Counted from the first letter of the stretch, positions 47,072 to 55,938 are shown. The stretch is DNA of 64,000 bases from an uncultured Bacteroidales bacterium (GCA_902790595.1 CADASL010000002.1:201384-265383); one strand, 5' to 3'. Notes: generated from the letters alone by a model not told the origin. Translations and numbers: made by a program.

Positions 47072-47078
47072 TGCTTTG

Positions 47079-47396
47079 CTATTTATAATGGTTCGACAAT
47101 TCGGTAATGCTACAAATTGTTGCAATCGGCTTTTCTTCTTCAAAATGTTCTGCAAATTCAATCCTATACTGCTCGTTTACCCTTACCGATGACAAGCCTT
47201 CCTTGTCGCCGTGCAGTTTCTCGTAGTGCAACGAGCCGTATTTGGCAAGCCCCAACACATCGGTTTGCTGCTTCATCAAGTTGACTACCTTGATGTATTT
47301 AGCCACAATCTGCGGCTGAAACCAATGCTTTTTGTCGCTAGTCCTTCCCGCGGTGTAGAGTTCTTGCAGATATTCTTGCTCAAAAACAACAATCAT
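47079..47396 (-). CDS. higB: HigB/RelE-superfamily toxin
   Basis: The 105-residue protein (from ATG 47396) has the RelE-like pattern: MIVVFEQEYLQELYTAG, then KKHWFQPQIVAKYIKVVN, LHYEKLHGDKEGLSSVRVNEQYRIEF (the Y-E-x-L-x-G and R-V-N-x-Q-Y-R-I core of ribosome-dependent mRNA nucleases) and TICSITELSNHY. It precedes higA by 7 bp. A near-perfect promoter ends only about 7 bp before its ATG, so the mRNA may be leaderless or nearly so. Confidence 0.88.
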   Translation of the reverse strand: MIVVFEQEYLQELYTAGRTSDKKHWFQPQIVAKYIKVVNLMKQQTDVLGLAKYGSLHYEKLHGDKEGLSSVRVNEQYRIEFAEHFEEEKPIATICSITELSNHYK

Positions 47397-47402
47397 AGTG
47401 CA

Positions 47403-47434
47403 CAAATATAAGAACAATTGTTTGTGTTCGCAAA
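47403..47434 (-). promoter_or_regulatory. higBA promoter with possible operator
   Basis: On the minus strand TTTG (47431-47434), 20 bp, then TATATTTG (47403-47410): an exact Bacteroidota match. The spacer contains GAACA...TGTTC inverted halves (47412-47429), a plausible HigA site. Confidence 0.65.
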
Positions 47435-47486
47435 ATTGTGAACGTTTTTTATTTGCTCAATGAAACAATTTTCAAATCTGCCATAA

Positions 47487-47526
47487 CAAAAAAAGCAGCA
47501 CCACTTTCCCCGAAAGAAAAGTGGTG
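47487..47526 (-). terminator. Intrinsic terminator of the BlaI-BlaR1 operon
   Basis: On the minus strand CACCACTTT pairs with AAAGTGGTG (9 bp) and a run of seven T residues follows. It lies 25 bp after the blaR1-like stop. Confidence 0.8.
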
Positions 47527-47550
47527 CCCCGTATAAACATCGACTATAAA

Positions 47551-49737
47551 CTATTCATTTTTACACCATAATGTATATACCCCGCTGACTTCATCGCCAT
47601 TTTTCGAACTTATCTCAACGTTGTAATCGCCCGTTTCAAGACAGTCAGTACTGATGATTTCCGATTGGCCACTCTTCAGGCGTTCAAATGTGCCTATATG
47701 CCATCCTCCCCAATCGGTTATTGCAACAGACATCTGACTGCCTGACGAAGACGAATTTTTGGTGTCAACTTGAATGTAATAATGGGTTCCACTCTTTAGG
47801 TGTTCGCTGAAGGTCTTTGTACTGTTTTTATCGACTGTAAACGATGCTTCAGACAGTTTGGTGCCCAATTGCAAATCTTCGACTTCAGTAACAGTATATG
47901 CGAATGTTACATCTATCACATAATCATATTCATTACCAAAGCGTTTTTTCGCCGCCGCATTTTTATACAAGGTTATGTTTGTGTTTTTACGATAAAGTTC
48001 AAGTAAACCACCAAAATTCTTGAACTTTTCAAAACTTACAAAATTGCCGTCGACACAAAAACTAACCGCCATATATGGAACAAACAAAGTATATTCCGTA
48101 TTTGTTTTTGTATCATTCAAATCCAATTCGACAAAATCTCTCTTATAGGTACTGGCTGATACAATTGGAACCACATCAGGCAGTTCTTTGCAAAATGTTG
48201 ATTGTGGATGAAAAATTCGGTATTCGATTTCACTAGGCCGAATTTCCTCATTGTGTACGTAAACAAAATCCATATTGCTGTTTAGGTGCAAATACTGAAT
48301 AAAAACATTACTATTCTTTGTCAGTTTTTTGAAAGCAGAAAACGGAATCAATTGTCCTTCGAAAAAAATAGATGTCTTCTCATTCACCCAATCAAGTTCG
48401 CTCGATTGCGGGTTCATAGTAACTTTAGAAACACCATTGGCGACAGCATAGCATACTTTGCGTCCATTACGATAAAATTCAATAGTCTCAATGCTTTTCC
48501 CGTCCTCACTCACACTTCTGTATCTGTTATTAACCACTCCATTTTCATCGTCTCCGACAAATCTATCGAAATGGAAAGTTAAACTTGGCTTAACCATAAT
48601 TGAATTAAACCTTAATGCAGTGTCCTCGACAAAACCTCTGTATACGTAGGTCATACCACCTGCGAGAATAGGCCTTGTGTCATCGTAGGATGGCCTCTCT
48701 CTGGAAAAAGTCATCGTGTCGCCATTGTTGCTCGCCACGGGTTCCGAATCCGATGTCTGTCCGTCGCGGGCAAAAGTTTGTGTTGTGCAGCCAAAGGCGA
48801 AGAAAGCCCCTGCGGCAACTGCAGCCGCCAACACTGCAGGGCGGGTGCATTTACGGTTTAGTTGTTGCGTCATCATAATAAAACGGTTTTTAGTGAACGA
48901 ATTGCTCATTCCCAACGAAAGGTCGGGCGTGTAGCCAAATATCTGATGCAGAATGGTTAAGCGGTATTGCTCGATGGCATAGCCGTCGCCAATGGCGTCG
49001 TTGTCGGCCTGCCATTCCTGCACTTCTTCAAGGCGTTTGGCGGCTATCCATATAAACGGATTGAACCAAAAGACCGTCCGCAACAGCGTCATCGCCATCC
49101 GTTCAACTGAATGCAGATGCCGCGCGTGGCTCGCCTCGTGACTGATTATCTGCCGCCACTCGTCGTCGGTGTAGTTATTGCCCACAAAGATTGTCTTGAA
49201 AAACGTGAAAGGCGTTTTCACATTGCTGTTTTTGGCAATGCTAAAATCCTGTCGGGCAATAAGTTCCGATTCGGCGCGCAAACGCCATATTTTCAGCAGA
49301 CTTCTAATAGTCAACAACAATGTTACCGCAATGAAACTCAAATAGATAATCAACCCAATGGCTTTCCAATTGGTCTTTTTAACGGTTTCTGGTGCAGCGG
49401 CGGTGTTGGCGCTTGGCGCAACGACTGTCGATGGCTCAAAATAATCTACTATTTCTCTGTTAGTTACCGCCACATCGCTGGCATTGGCGCTGGCACTGAT
49501 ATTGGCACTGGCGGTTGGGGCACCAACGTATTGCACATCGCTTTGCGCCTGCAATGCCCTATTCGGATAAATAGGCACGTTCAAGGCTGGAATCAGAACC
49601 GAAAGCAACATTGTGGCAATCAGATAGACGCGGCAGTATCTGTAGTGCACTTTCTTGTGGAACTGCCACATATAGAGCAAAATGAACGCGCAACTGCAAA
49701 CAATTGTCTTGGTCGCATAAATTATAATCGTGGTCAT
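47551..49737 (-). CDS. BlaR1-type M56 metallopeptidase with C-terminal beta-rich sensor
   Basis: The 728-residue protein has four membrane segments (about 5-23, 36-55, 125-147, 308-325) around a cytoplasmic M56 peptidase domain with the zinc motif HEASH at 200-204 and NPFIWIAAKRLEEVQEWQAD. The last membrane helix is followed by a long periplasmic part (about 330-728) that lacks the penicillin-binding SxxK fold of true BlaR1 and ends in a beta-rich domain resembling PPC domains (FSEHLKSGTHYYIQVDT). By family logic it cleaves the BlaI-like repressor encoded 25 bp upstream when its outer part senses a ligand. The signal is unknown; no beta-lactamase gene is adjacent. Confidence 0.85.
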   Translation of the reverse strand: MTTIIIYATKTIVCSCAFILLYMWQFHKKVHYRYCRVYLIATMLLSVLIPALNVPIYPNRALQAQSDVQYVGAPTASANISASANASDVAVTNREIVDYFEPSTVVAPSANTAAAPETVKKTNWKAIGLIIYLSFIAVTLLLTIRSLLKIWRLRAESELIARQDFSIAKNSNVKTPFTFFKTIFVGNNYTDDEWRQIISHEASHARHLHSVERMAMTLLRTVFWFNPFIWIAAKRLEEVQEWQADNDAIGDGYAIEQYRLTILHQIFGYTPDLSLGMSNSFTKNRFIMMTQQLNRKCTRPAVLAAAVAAGAFFAFGCTTQTFARDGQTSDSEPVASNNGDTMTFSRERPSYDDTRPILAGGMTYVYRGFVEDTALRFNSIMVKPSLTFHFDRFVGDDENGVVNNRYRSVSEDGKSIETIEFYRNGRKVCYAVANGVSKVTMNPQSSELDWVNEKTSIFFEGQLIPFSAFKKLTKNSNVFIQYLHLNSNMDFVYVHNEEIRPSEIEYRIFHPQSTFCKELPDVVPIVSASTYKRDFVELDLNDTKTNTEYTLFVPYMAVSFCVDGNFVSFEKFKNFGGLLELYRKNTNITLYKNAAAKKRFGNEYDYVIDVTFAYTVTEVEDLQLGTKLSEASFTVDKNSTKTFSEHLKSGTHYYIQVDTKNSSSSGSQMSVAITDWGGWHIGTFERLKSGQSEIISTDCLETGDYNVEISSKNGDEVSGVYTLWCKNE

Positions 49738-49762
49738 AGTTGTAAGTATTAGTTAGTGGAAA

Positions 49763-50176
49763 TTACTGATTGTCAGATTGATTAAGAATTTTCATAATCT
49801 CATCGGCTTCTTTAACCGAAACCGATTTTTGCGCCGTGAAAAAGTTCACCAACTGGCTCAACGAGCCTTCAAAGAAATTGTCGAGCACATTGCTCATATA
49901 ACTATTGGTGTAGTCGTGCTTCGACACCAGCGGATAATACTCGTGTGTGTGACCGTATGCCTTGTGGCCTACAAAACCTTTCGTTTCCAAAATCCTAATT
50001 ATGGTCGAAACGGTGTTATAGGCAGGTTTCGGCTCGGGCATCTCATCGAGAATGTCTTTGGTCAGTGCCCGCTCTTTTGCCCATAGCACCAACATTACTT
50101 CCATTTCGGCGCGAGTCAGTTCCCGAAGTTTCTCGCCATTGCTGTTTTTGTTTTTTCCAATCATAATGCAATCCAT
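49763..50176 (-). CDS. BlaI/MecI-family transcriptional repressor
   Basis: The repressor (137 residues from ATG 50176; a start at 50164, MIGKNK, is also possible) has a winged-helix DNA-binding domain (about 15-85; LTRAEMEVMLVLWAKERALTKDILDEM, YNTVSTIIRILETKGFVGH) and a C-terminal dimerisation helix region (MSNVLDNFFEGSLSQLVNFF). Relatives bind palindromes as dimers and are released by BlaR1 proteolysis. A perfect 18-bp palindrome overlaps the -33 box of its own promoter, fitting autorepression. It is the first gene of the pair. Confidence 0.9.
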   Translation of the reverse strand: MDCIMIGKNKNSNGEKLRELTRAEMEVMLVLWAKERALTKDILDEMPEPKPAYNTVSTIIRILETKGFVGHKAYGHTHEYYPLVSKHDYTNSYMSNVLDNFFEGSLSQLVNFFTAQKSVSVKEADEIMKILNQSDNQ

Positions 50177-50194
50177 TTTATGTTTGACACGATG

Positions 50195-50224
50195 CAAAGT
50201 TAAATTAAATTTTTAGTTTGCAAA
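50195..50224 (-). promoter_or_regulatory. Promoter of the blaI-blaR1 operon
   Basis: On the minus strand TTTG (50221-50224), 18 bp, then TAACTTTG (50195-50202). The -33 box lies inside the 18-bp palindrome. Confidence 0.55.
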
Positions 50225-50260
50225 CTAAATTTTCAGTTTTTAAACGAAGATTTTCGTTTA
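50212..50260. promoter_or_regulatory. Operator region: two palindromes upstream of blaI
   Basis: A perfect 18-bp palindrome TTTAGTTTGCAAACTAAA (50212-50229) is followed by a second inverted repeat, TAAACGAA-GATT-TTCGTTTA (50241-50260). Both share GTTT/AAAC halves. They are candidate BlaI dimer sites. Confidence 0.65.
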
Positions 50261-50401
50261 CTGATGTTATTATATTGAAATACAACGGACTACAATTTAG
50301 TGATTATTTAAGTCTTTTGGTACACAGCAAAATGCAACGGCACAATAAAACTGTACAACCTCTGAAGCGTATTTTTGATTGAAAGAAATTGGGATATAGA
50401 A

Positions 50402-52471
50402 TCAATCCATCCCCCAAAACTTCCGCAAGAACCACTCGGCAGAAAGGAAAGCGAGGGCGAGAAGCAGAATTGGCAAAATGTCGATAATGCGAAGCAATTC
50501 GGTGGTAACAATCACTGAATCAGTAATTTCATCATTATCAATGATTGCATTGGCAAGTTCATCGAGATTGTCGGGCAGGAACATACGGCCGCCGTGGCTG
50601 TCGGCGAGTTGGAAGAGCAGGCTGTGATTGGCTTGCAGGCTGGCCATCTCGGCCGACTCCTCAACCACCATAAACTGCCCGCGGCGCGTCAGCACCTCAT
50701 CGCCGAGCGTGGCGGTGGCTGTGTAACTGTAACGGCCAGCAGGCTTGCGGCCAATATTGAGAGTATAGCCCGTGGCCGATGGTTGAAACGCTGATTTGAT
50801 GCGTGTTCCTGCCTGGTCAGTAACCTCCAGACTAACATCTGCGGTGGTGACAGGCTCCATCGACAGGTTGTAAAGCATTGCGTCGAACAGAACTTCGCGG
50901 TGCATCGGCACCACATCGGCAACCGTAACCTCAAAGCGGTCTTTTTTCTCGTTATTGCTGAGATATTGAACTGATTTAGTGACAATTTCATCGGTCACGC
51001 TGTGCGAGCCATTAGAAACATAATCGGTCAGACGCCAGCGCCAAAGCCCCTCGCCACTCACAATTCCGATTTTTTGTGTGCCCGATGTCACGAAATACAC
51101 CAGCGGTTTTTGAGTTCCAACCGAGCCAATCTTCTGATAGAAAAGCACTTGTCCCGCAGGCGCCACGCTATAATCGCCGTAAGGCACATTCAATGGCGGG
51201 AAAAGCGCGGTTTGAGTGACATCGAAATCGGTTTTGAAAAGTTGAAAATCAACATTCTGCAACGGATAGGCGTCGTCATTGCCGCCTCGTTTCTGCTCAA
51301 TGCCAACAGCGGGCACCATAGAGCGCAATAGTTTCATATCGGTCTGATTGCCAACAATTATCAGCATCGACATTTCAGCCTCGCGCGCCTGCTCCACAAT
51401 TTTTTGCGCCTTGTGCTGCGACGAGGGCAACTGGTGCAGAATGAGCAGCGAATAATCGGCAAGCCGACCATCGAAATCGGCTATATTCTTTATTGTCAGT
51501 TTGTAACGCTCATTTCGTGAGAGCACCTGCGCAATGGCCGACACATCGGGGTGCCACGAGTTCTGCAGCAGAAGCACGTTGACAACCTTGTCGCTGACAT
51601 CGACAACCACGCTGCTGCGGTTGTTCTGCTTATTGGCATCATTTTCAGGCACATCGATGCGCACATCGTAGCGGTGCAAACCTTCATCGGCACCATCGAT
51701 ATAAAAAAGTTCCTTCTGATAAATGTAATCGGAATTGATTGCGACGGTTCGACTTTCGAGCACCACATCGCCCTCAACAACAGCAAGTTGATAATTGCCA
51801 GCAGGCACTTTTTCGCCTTTCAGACAAACCATTATCGGGAAGCGCGAGTGGCGGAAAGCCGTGCGGTTGGCCACAATGCGGTCGATTGAGAGGTCGGGAT
51901 GCGGCAGCGTGTCACCAAGAGCGATGGTGTAAACGGGTTTGTTGAACGCGGCAGCCTTGTAGAGCGGCTCAGCGCCCTGATTTACAATGCCATCGGAAGC
52001 AATCACAACCGCACCGACATTCTCGCCATAGAAATTTGTCTGCACATAGTCGAACACCGACGACAGATTGGTGGTTTGGCCATCGAAGGTAATCGGCCCG
52101 TTTTCAGTTGTTTTATCAGAAAAAACAACCGAGCGGACTTCGAATTTGCCGCTCAGTTGTTTCTTAAGTTTTTCGATTTGCTCGATATAACCGGTTCTGT
52201 ACCAAGCCGAATCGGCATTGGCAACAATTGACGATGAGTTGTCCTGCGCCAACACCACAATCGGATGTTGTACCTGCTTATGACTGATTTTCAGCGTTAT
52301 GCCAGCCACAAGAAGGCAGAGCATAAGCACTGACACAAAACGCAAAGCCGCCAAAACGGCGCGTTGCCGCTTGTCGGCTTGCGATTTGGCGCGTTCGCCC
52401 GAATAGAGCCACCACGCCACGGCGGCGGCCACGGGCAAGCCAATCAGTATCGGCACAACAAATTGTGTCAT
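50402..52471 (-). CDS. VWA-like membrane protein of unknown function
   Basis: The 689-residue protein has two N-terminal membrane helices (about 4-22 and 38-60) and one near the C-terminus (about 663-682). The soluble part starts with a VWA-like fold: VVLAQDNSSSIV is a D-x-S-x-S-type metal site variant (D-N-S-S-S), followed by AVVIASDGIVNQGAEPLY. Beta-sandwich segments follow (about 530-640). The arrangement matches a Bacteroidota/Planctomycetota family of periplasmic VWA proteins often annotated only as hypothetical. It lies 24 bp downstream of fabG on the same strand. A role in protein complex assembly is a guess. Confidence 0.7.
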   Translation of the reverse strand: MTQFVVPILIGLPVAAAVAWWLYSGERAKSQADKRQRAVLAALRFVSVLMLCLLVAGITLKISHKQVQHPIVVLAQDNSSSIVANADSAWYRTGYIEQIEKLKKQLSGKFEVRSVVFSDKTTENGPITFDGQTTNLSSVFDYVQTNFYGENVGAVVIASDGIVNQGAEPLYKAAAFNKPVYTIALGDTLPHPDLSIDRIVANRTAFRHSRFPIMVCLKGEKVPAGNYQLAVVEGDVVLESRTVAINSDYIYQKELFYIDGADEGLHRYDVRIDVPENDANKQNNRSSVVVDVSDKVVNVLLLQNSWHPDVSAIAQVLSRNERYKLTIKNIADFDGRLADYSLLILHQLPSSQHKAQKIVEQAREAEMSMLIIVGNQTDMKLLRSMVPAVGIEQKRGGNDDAYPLQNVDFQLFKTDFDVTQTALFPPLNVPYGDYSVAPAGQVLFYQKIGSVGTQKPLVYFVTSGTQKIGIVSGEGLWRWRLTDYVSNGSHSVTDEIVTKSVQYLSNNEKKDRFEVTVADVVPMHREVLFDAMLYNLSMEPVTTADVSLEVTDQAGTRIKSAFQPSATGYTLNIGRKPAGRYSYTATATLGDEVLTRRGQFMVVEESAEMASLQANHSLLFQLADSHGGRMFLPDNLDELANAIIDNDEITDSVIVTTELLRIIDILPILLLALAFLSAEWFLRKFWGMD

Positions 52472-52495
52472 AGTCAGATACCGATAGTCGGGCTA

Positions 52496-53242
52496 TCAGG
52501 TGAGCATTCCGCCGCAGACGTTGATAACCTGTCCTGTAACGTAAGACGAAAGGTCGGAACCAAGGAAGGCAGCCACATTGGCCACATCTTCGGGCGTTCC
52601 GCCACGGCGCATCGGGATTTTCTTCATCCACTCCTCTTTTACCGCATCTGGCAAAACATCAGTCATTTCGGTCATAATAAAGCCTGGAGCAATGGCGTTG
52701 CAGCGAATGTTGCGCGCACCCAGTTCCTGTGCCGCCGACTTGGTGAAGCCGATAATTCCAGCCTTCGAAGCCGCGTAGTTGCACTGGTTGGCGTTGCCGC
52801 GAACACCCACAACCGAACTCATATTGACGATTGAGCCGACAGCCTGTTTCCACATAACTGGTTGAACGGCTTTGGTCATACAGAACACCGATTTCAGATT
52901 GACGCGCATAATGTCGTCCCACTGCTCCTCGGTGAGGCGCTTGAGAGCGGCGTCGCGGGTGATTCCTGCGTTGTTCACCAGAATGTCGATACGGCCGAAC
53001 TCAGCGGCAATCTCGGCCACATATTTCTGCGCGGCTTCGAAATCAGAAGCGTCGAAAGCGTAGAATTTGGCCTTCACACCCATCTGGTTCAGCTCGGTTT
53101 CAAACTTCATCACCTCATCGCGAAGCGACGTGCAGGTCAAAGCCAGATTGGCGCCCTGCTCTGCGAATTTCAAGGCTATTCCCTTGCCAATTCCGCGTCC
53201 GGCGCCAGTTATCAGCGCCACTTTTCCTTCAAGTAATTTCAT
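52496..53242 (-). CDS. fabG: 3-oxoacyl-[acyl-carrier-protein] reductase
   Basis: The 248-residue short-chain dehydrogenase reduces 3-oxoacyl-ACP with NADPH in fatty-acid elongation. It shows the cofactor loop TGAGRGIG (12-19), NNAG (90-93), the catalytic Ser142/Ser143, Tyr156 and Lys160 (Y-A-A-S-K), and the C-terminal segment SYVTGQVINVCGGM. The sequence matches the FabG group (RVNLKSVFCMTKAVQPVM, NAIAPGFIMTEMTD) rather than sugar dehydrogenases. No other fab genes are near; it probably heads a two-gene unit with the VWA-like gene. Confidence 0.9.
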   Translation of the reverse strand: MKLLEGKVALITGAGRGIGKGIALKFAEQGANLALTCTSLRDEVMKFETELNQMGVKAKFYAFDASDFEAAQKYVAEIAAEFGRIDILVNNAGITRDAALKRLTEEQWDDIMRVNLKSVFCMTKAVQPVMWKQAVGSIVNMSSVVGVRGNANQCNYAASKAGIIGFTKSAAQELGARNIRCNAIAPGFIMTEMTDVLPDAVKEEWMKKIPMRRGGTPEDVANVAAFLGSDLSSYVTGQVINVCGGMLT

Positions 53243-53435
53243 ATTTTTTGAGATTTAATGCGTTGGCACGAACAAATTTTATGCCTACGCAGATGCGAAG
53301 GTAGAAATTATTGGCGAATCGCGGCAACATCGAGCCATCGCCGGAAGGCAGAAAAAAGAGTTTCGCGGCAGCGCACAATAAAAACTCAGGCTGATGCGTA
53401 TAAGGTGTGCCTATTTTTCCCAACAAAGGCGGAAT

Positions 53436-53469
53436 TTTGATGGCGGTTTAATTAAAAATTATAGTTTTG
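53436..53469 (+). promoter_or_regulatory. Promoter for the beta-barrel protein gene
   Basis: TTTG (53436-53439), 22 bp, then TAGTTTTG (53462-53469). The start codon lies 45 bp downstream. Confidence 0.45.
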
Positions 53470-53514
53470 CACCGGCTTTCTGGACAATCAGACAGTCATA
53501 CTAATGATAAACAG

Positions 53515-54219
53515 ATGAAAAAACTTTTATTGATTGCGCTGTTGTTTGTTGCGGCAGTTTCGGCCGTGAACGCGCAAACCGAGGAATACATAACATTAGG
53601 TATCAACGGCGGCGGAGTGTACAACATTAACGGTTACAGAAAAGACACCAACCACTACGGAAACACATTCCAGAACGGCATTCCGGGTTACAACGTGGCT
53701 ATTGATTTGGGTATCCGCACATCGGCTAAAACGCGTTTCCGCTTTGAGATTGAACACGAGGAATTCCACTACGAGGCTTTGTGGGACACTGCCCGACAGA
53801 CTGACGTCATCAAAAGCAAGATTTACAAAACCCGCGTGAAAGTGTGGAATATGGGCATCAACCTGCGTTTCGACTACAAGATTGCCGAAAGCGAGAAATG
53901 GAAAGTGTTCATATCGCCTGGCTTCTTGTGGGAGTTCAACATCGCACGCGAATCGAAAAACCTGAAGACTCCTTACGAGAACCCCTATTCGTACAGCATC
54001 CGCAAACGCAGCTACAAAAACTACAACGAGATTGCCTACGAAAATCCGAACCACATTTTGGGAAACAACATTCAGCTGCTTTGCAAGTACAAGATTGCCA
54101 AGCACATAGCATTAACCATCACACCTGAATACTACATCTACTACCGCGGAATTGTGAAGCACAACGGCGCCCCATACCAGCGCTTGACGCTGAACGGCGG
54201 TGTGGAATTCAACTTCTAA
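53515..54219 (+). CDS. Outer membrane beta-barrel protein
   Basis: The 234-residue protein has a signal peptide (ending AAVSAVNAQ) and alternating hydrophobic/polar strands (ITLGINGGGVYNINGY, YNVAIDLGIRTSAKTRFRFEIEHEEF, WNMGINLRFDYKIAES, WKVFISPGFLWEFN, LQLLCKYKIAKHIALTITPEYY is interrupted by a turn). It ends in the aromatic strand LTLNGGVEFNF, the outer-membrane insertion signature. This fits an eight- to ten-strand barrel of the porin/OmpW-like size, cargo unknown. Start at the ATG of the signal peptide. A terminator follows 40 bp after the stop. Confidence 0.8.
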   Translation: MKKLLLIALLFVAAVSAVNAQTEEYITLGINGGGVYNINGYRKDTNHYGNTFQNGIPGYNVAIDLGIRTSAKTRFRFEIEHEEFHYEALWDTARQTDVIKSKIYKTRVKVWNMGINLRFDYKIAESEKWKVFISPGFLWEFNIARESKNLKTPYENPYSYSIRKRSYKNYNEIAYENPNHILGNNIQLLCKYKIAKHIALTITPEYYIYYRGIVKHNGAPYQRLTLNGGVEFNF

Positions 54220-54259
54220 CCTTCCGCAAAAGGTTTACAATCTGCAATAAATCTCAAAG

Positions 54260-54290
54260 CTGCCGGGTGAAAATCCGGCAGTTTTTTTTT
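54260..54290 (+). terminator. Intrinsic terminator of the beta-barrel gene
   Basis: CTGCCGG pairs with CCGGCAG (7 bp, 8-nt loop) and is followed by nine T residues. Confidence 0.88.
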
Positions 54291-54357
54291 GCACTTTCGC
54301 GAAGTGTTGAGCGCAAAAGCAAAAACTGACTATCTTCACCACCAAAACCGACAGGCA

Positions 54358-54906
54358 ATGAATGGTCAGATTACGATTTTGGACAAACCGTCGCTGCGGC
54401 GAATGGTGGGGCAGCTGAAGAGACTATTGACCGAAGGCGAAAAGCGGCGGCAAGCCGACAGCGTGTTTGCGCAAATTGAACAACTTCAGCAATTTAAAGC
54501 CGCCACCGATATTGCCGTCTATTGGTCGCTCGACGACGAGATTGACACTCACCGCTTTATTGAAAAATGGTTTGAGCGGAAACGACTCTGGCTGCCCGTG
54601 GTTGTGGGTGACGATTTGATTTTCAGGCAATTCGAAGGCACCGATAAAATGACTGCGGGCGCGTTCGGCATTCTTGAACCAACGGGGCAGCAATTGGACA
54701 ACGTTTCGCAAATCGGGCTGATAATTGTTCCTGGCGTGGCCTTCGACTTGCAAAACAACCGTATGGGGCGCGGCCGCGGCTTCTACGACCGTCTGCTTGC
54801 CAACTCTCAGGCATACAAAATCGGCACGGCTTACAGTTGTCAGATTTTCAGTCAGATACCGACAGAACAGACTGATATTCCAATGGATTTGGTGGTTGGC
54901 GGATAA
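54358..54906 (+). CDS. 5-formyltetrahydrofolate cyclo-ligase
   Basis: The 182-residue enzyme converts 5-formyl-THF to 5,10-methenyl-THF using ATP. Diagnostic parts are SLRRMVGQLKRLL (N-terminal basic helix), IAVYWSLDDEIDT, LWLPVV, the PGVAFD segment and the MGRGRGFYDRLL motif near residue 140, which binds ATP and Mg. The C-terminus is VDLVVGG-like (PMDLVVGG). Start chosen at MNGQ; an upstream in-frame TTG would run into the preceding terminator. Family length is about 180-200. Confidence 0.92.
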   Translation: MNGQITILDKPSLRRMVGQLKRLLTEGEKRRQADSVFAQIEQLQQFKAATDIAVYWSLDDEIDTHRFIEKWFERKRLWLPVVVGDDLIFRQFEGTDKMTAGAFGILEPTGQQLDNVSQIGLIIVPGVAFDLQNNRMGRGRGFYDRLLANSQAYKIGTAYSCQIFSQIPTEQTDIPMDLVVGG

Positions 54907-54950
54907 ACGCAAAAAGCACGAAACGTTTTATGATTCCGTGCTTTTCGCGT
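54907..54950. terminator. Bidirectional terminator between the cyclo-ligase and XRE genes
   Basis: AAAAGCACG pairs with CGTGCTTTT (9 bp), with outer ACGC/GCGT complementarity, and has A/T runs at both feet. It lies between two convergent genes and can serve both. Confidence 0.75.
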
Positions 54951-54969
54951 GTTAGTTGTTTAAAGTGTT

Positions 54970-55185
54970 TTAGCCAACTGGTTCGTCTTTGTACTCAAGA
55001 ATGTCACCTGGCTGACAATCAAGGGCTTTGCAGATAGCATCGAGGGTTGAGAATCGGACTGCCCGCACCTTGCCCGTCTTAAGCAACGATAGGTTTGCCT
55101 GCGTAATGCCTATCTGTTCCGCCAACGCCTGCGACGATATTTTGCGTTTGGCCATCATCACATCCAAATTCACTATTATGCTCAT
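54970..55185 (-). CDS. Small XRE-family regulator linked to DUF2975 genes
   Basis: The 71-residue protein is essentially one helix-turn-helix of the XRE type: MMAKRKISSQALAEQIGITQANLSLLKTGKV, then FSTLDAICKALDCQPGDILEY. This YozG-like form regularly accompanies DUF2975 membrane proteins. It starts 12 bp after the stop of the second DUF2975 gene and completes a three-gene unit with them. It probably regulates the operon in answer to an unknown envelope signal. It converges on the cyclo-ligase gene. Confidence 0.88.
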   Translation of the reverse strand: MSIIVNLDVMMAKRKISSQALAEQIGITQANLSLLKTGKVRAVRFSTLDAICKALDCQPGDILEYKDEPVG

Positions 55186-55197
55186 AATATCAATCAG

Positions 55198-55920
55198 TTA
55201 AACGGTTAAATCAACATCTTCTTTCAGGTCTTTGCCCATCAAGATAATCTGCGAGATAATCAGCAGGGCAATGCCTGTGAGAAGGAACATAATGTTGCAT
55301 TCGTTCTTGAACACAATATAGTGACCAGCCAGTATTATGTGATTGATAAAATACTTTGTGATGGTGTAAGATGTAATCAATTCAATCAGATAGATTGCGC
55401 TCAACATAAAGCCGATTTTCTCGAGATTCCGCGACACATCGGCCACAAAAATCTCTCCTTTGCGAATACGACTGATGGTTTGGAACACAATACACAACAT
55501 CCAAACAATAACTACAAGCGTAAGAGAACCTGTAATACTACCAAACCACATAGGGAAACTGCCAATTTTGTTTTCTTCGGTAGGCACTTCAAGTTTCACC
55601 TTCTGCATCTTAACCAGATAGGTTTGATTGCTGACAGCGGCCGGAAATCTGACGGTAGATACCAGTTCTTTGTTCTCCGGGAGTTTTCTGGGCACAACAT
55701 TCACCTCGTATGAGAAGGTTGAACGATTGTGAGTTATCACCGTTCCATTGCCAAGAGTATCGATGATTGGAGTGAATCCAGCAGGCGGATTAGTCACTTC
55801 TAGTTTCTCTTCACTAAACCCTAGTGCTGAGGTCTTTTCAAATTTGAAAACACTTGTTACCAACATTACAATGATGACAACAACAAATAACACACTGTAG
55901 ATTTTTAGTTTTTTGTTCAT
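55198..55920 (-). CDS. DUF2975 membrane protein (copy 2)
   Basis: The 240-residue protein has an N-terminal membrane helix (YSVLFVVVIIVMLVTSVF), an outside loop (about 30-115), and three further membrane segments (about 125-150, 168-190, 210-230). It ends in MGKDLKEDVDLTV, the motif common to DUF2975 proteins that work beside YozG-type XRE regulators. Biochemical function is unknown. The copy upstream (55939-56694) is a paralogue: the first ~20 codons and the last ~12 codons are nearly identical in DNA, the middle is diverged. It lies 18 bp after copy 1. Confidence 0.85.
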   Translation of the reverse strand: MNKKLKIYSVLFVVVIIVMLVTSVFKFEKTSALGFSEEKLEVTNPPAGFTPIIDTLGNGTVITHNRSTFSYEVNVVPRKLPENKELVSTVRFPAAVSNQTYLVKMQKVKLEVPTEENKIGSFPMWFGSITGSLTLVVIVWMLCIVFQTISRIRKGEIFVADVSRNLEKIGFMLSAIYLIELITSYTITKYFINHIILAGHYIVFKNECNIMFLLTGIALLIISQIILMGKDLKEDVDLTV

Positions 55921-55938
55921 AGTAGTAAGTTTTATAAG

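Noticed and set aside
47551..50176. Beta-lactam resistance operon
   Set aside because: BlaR1/BlaI-like genes alone do not show resistance; the sensor lacks a penicillin-binding fold and no beta-lactamase is adjacent.
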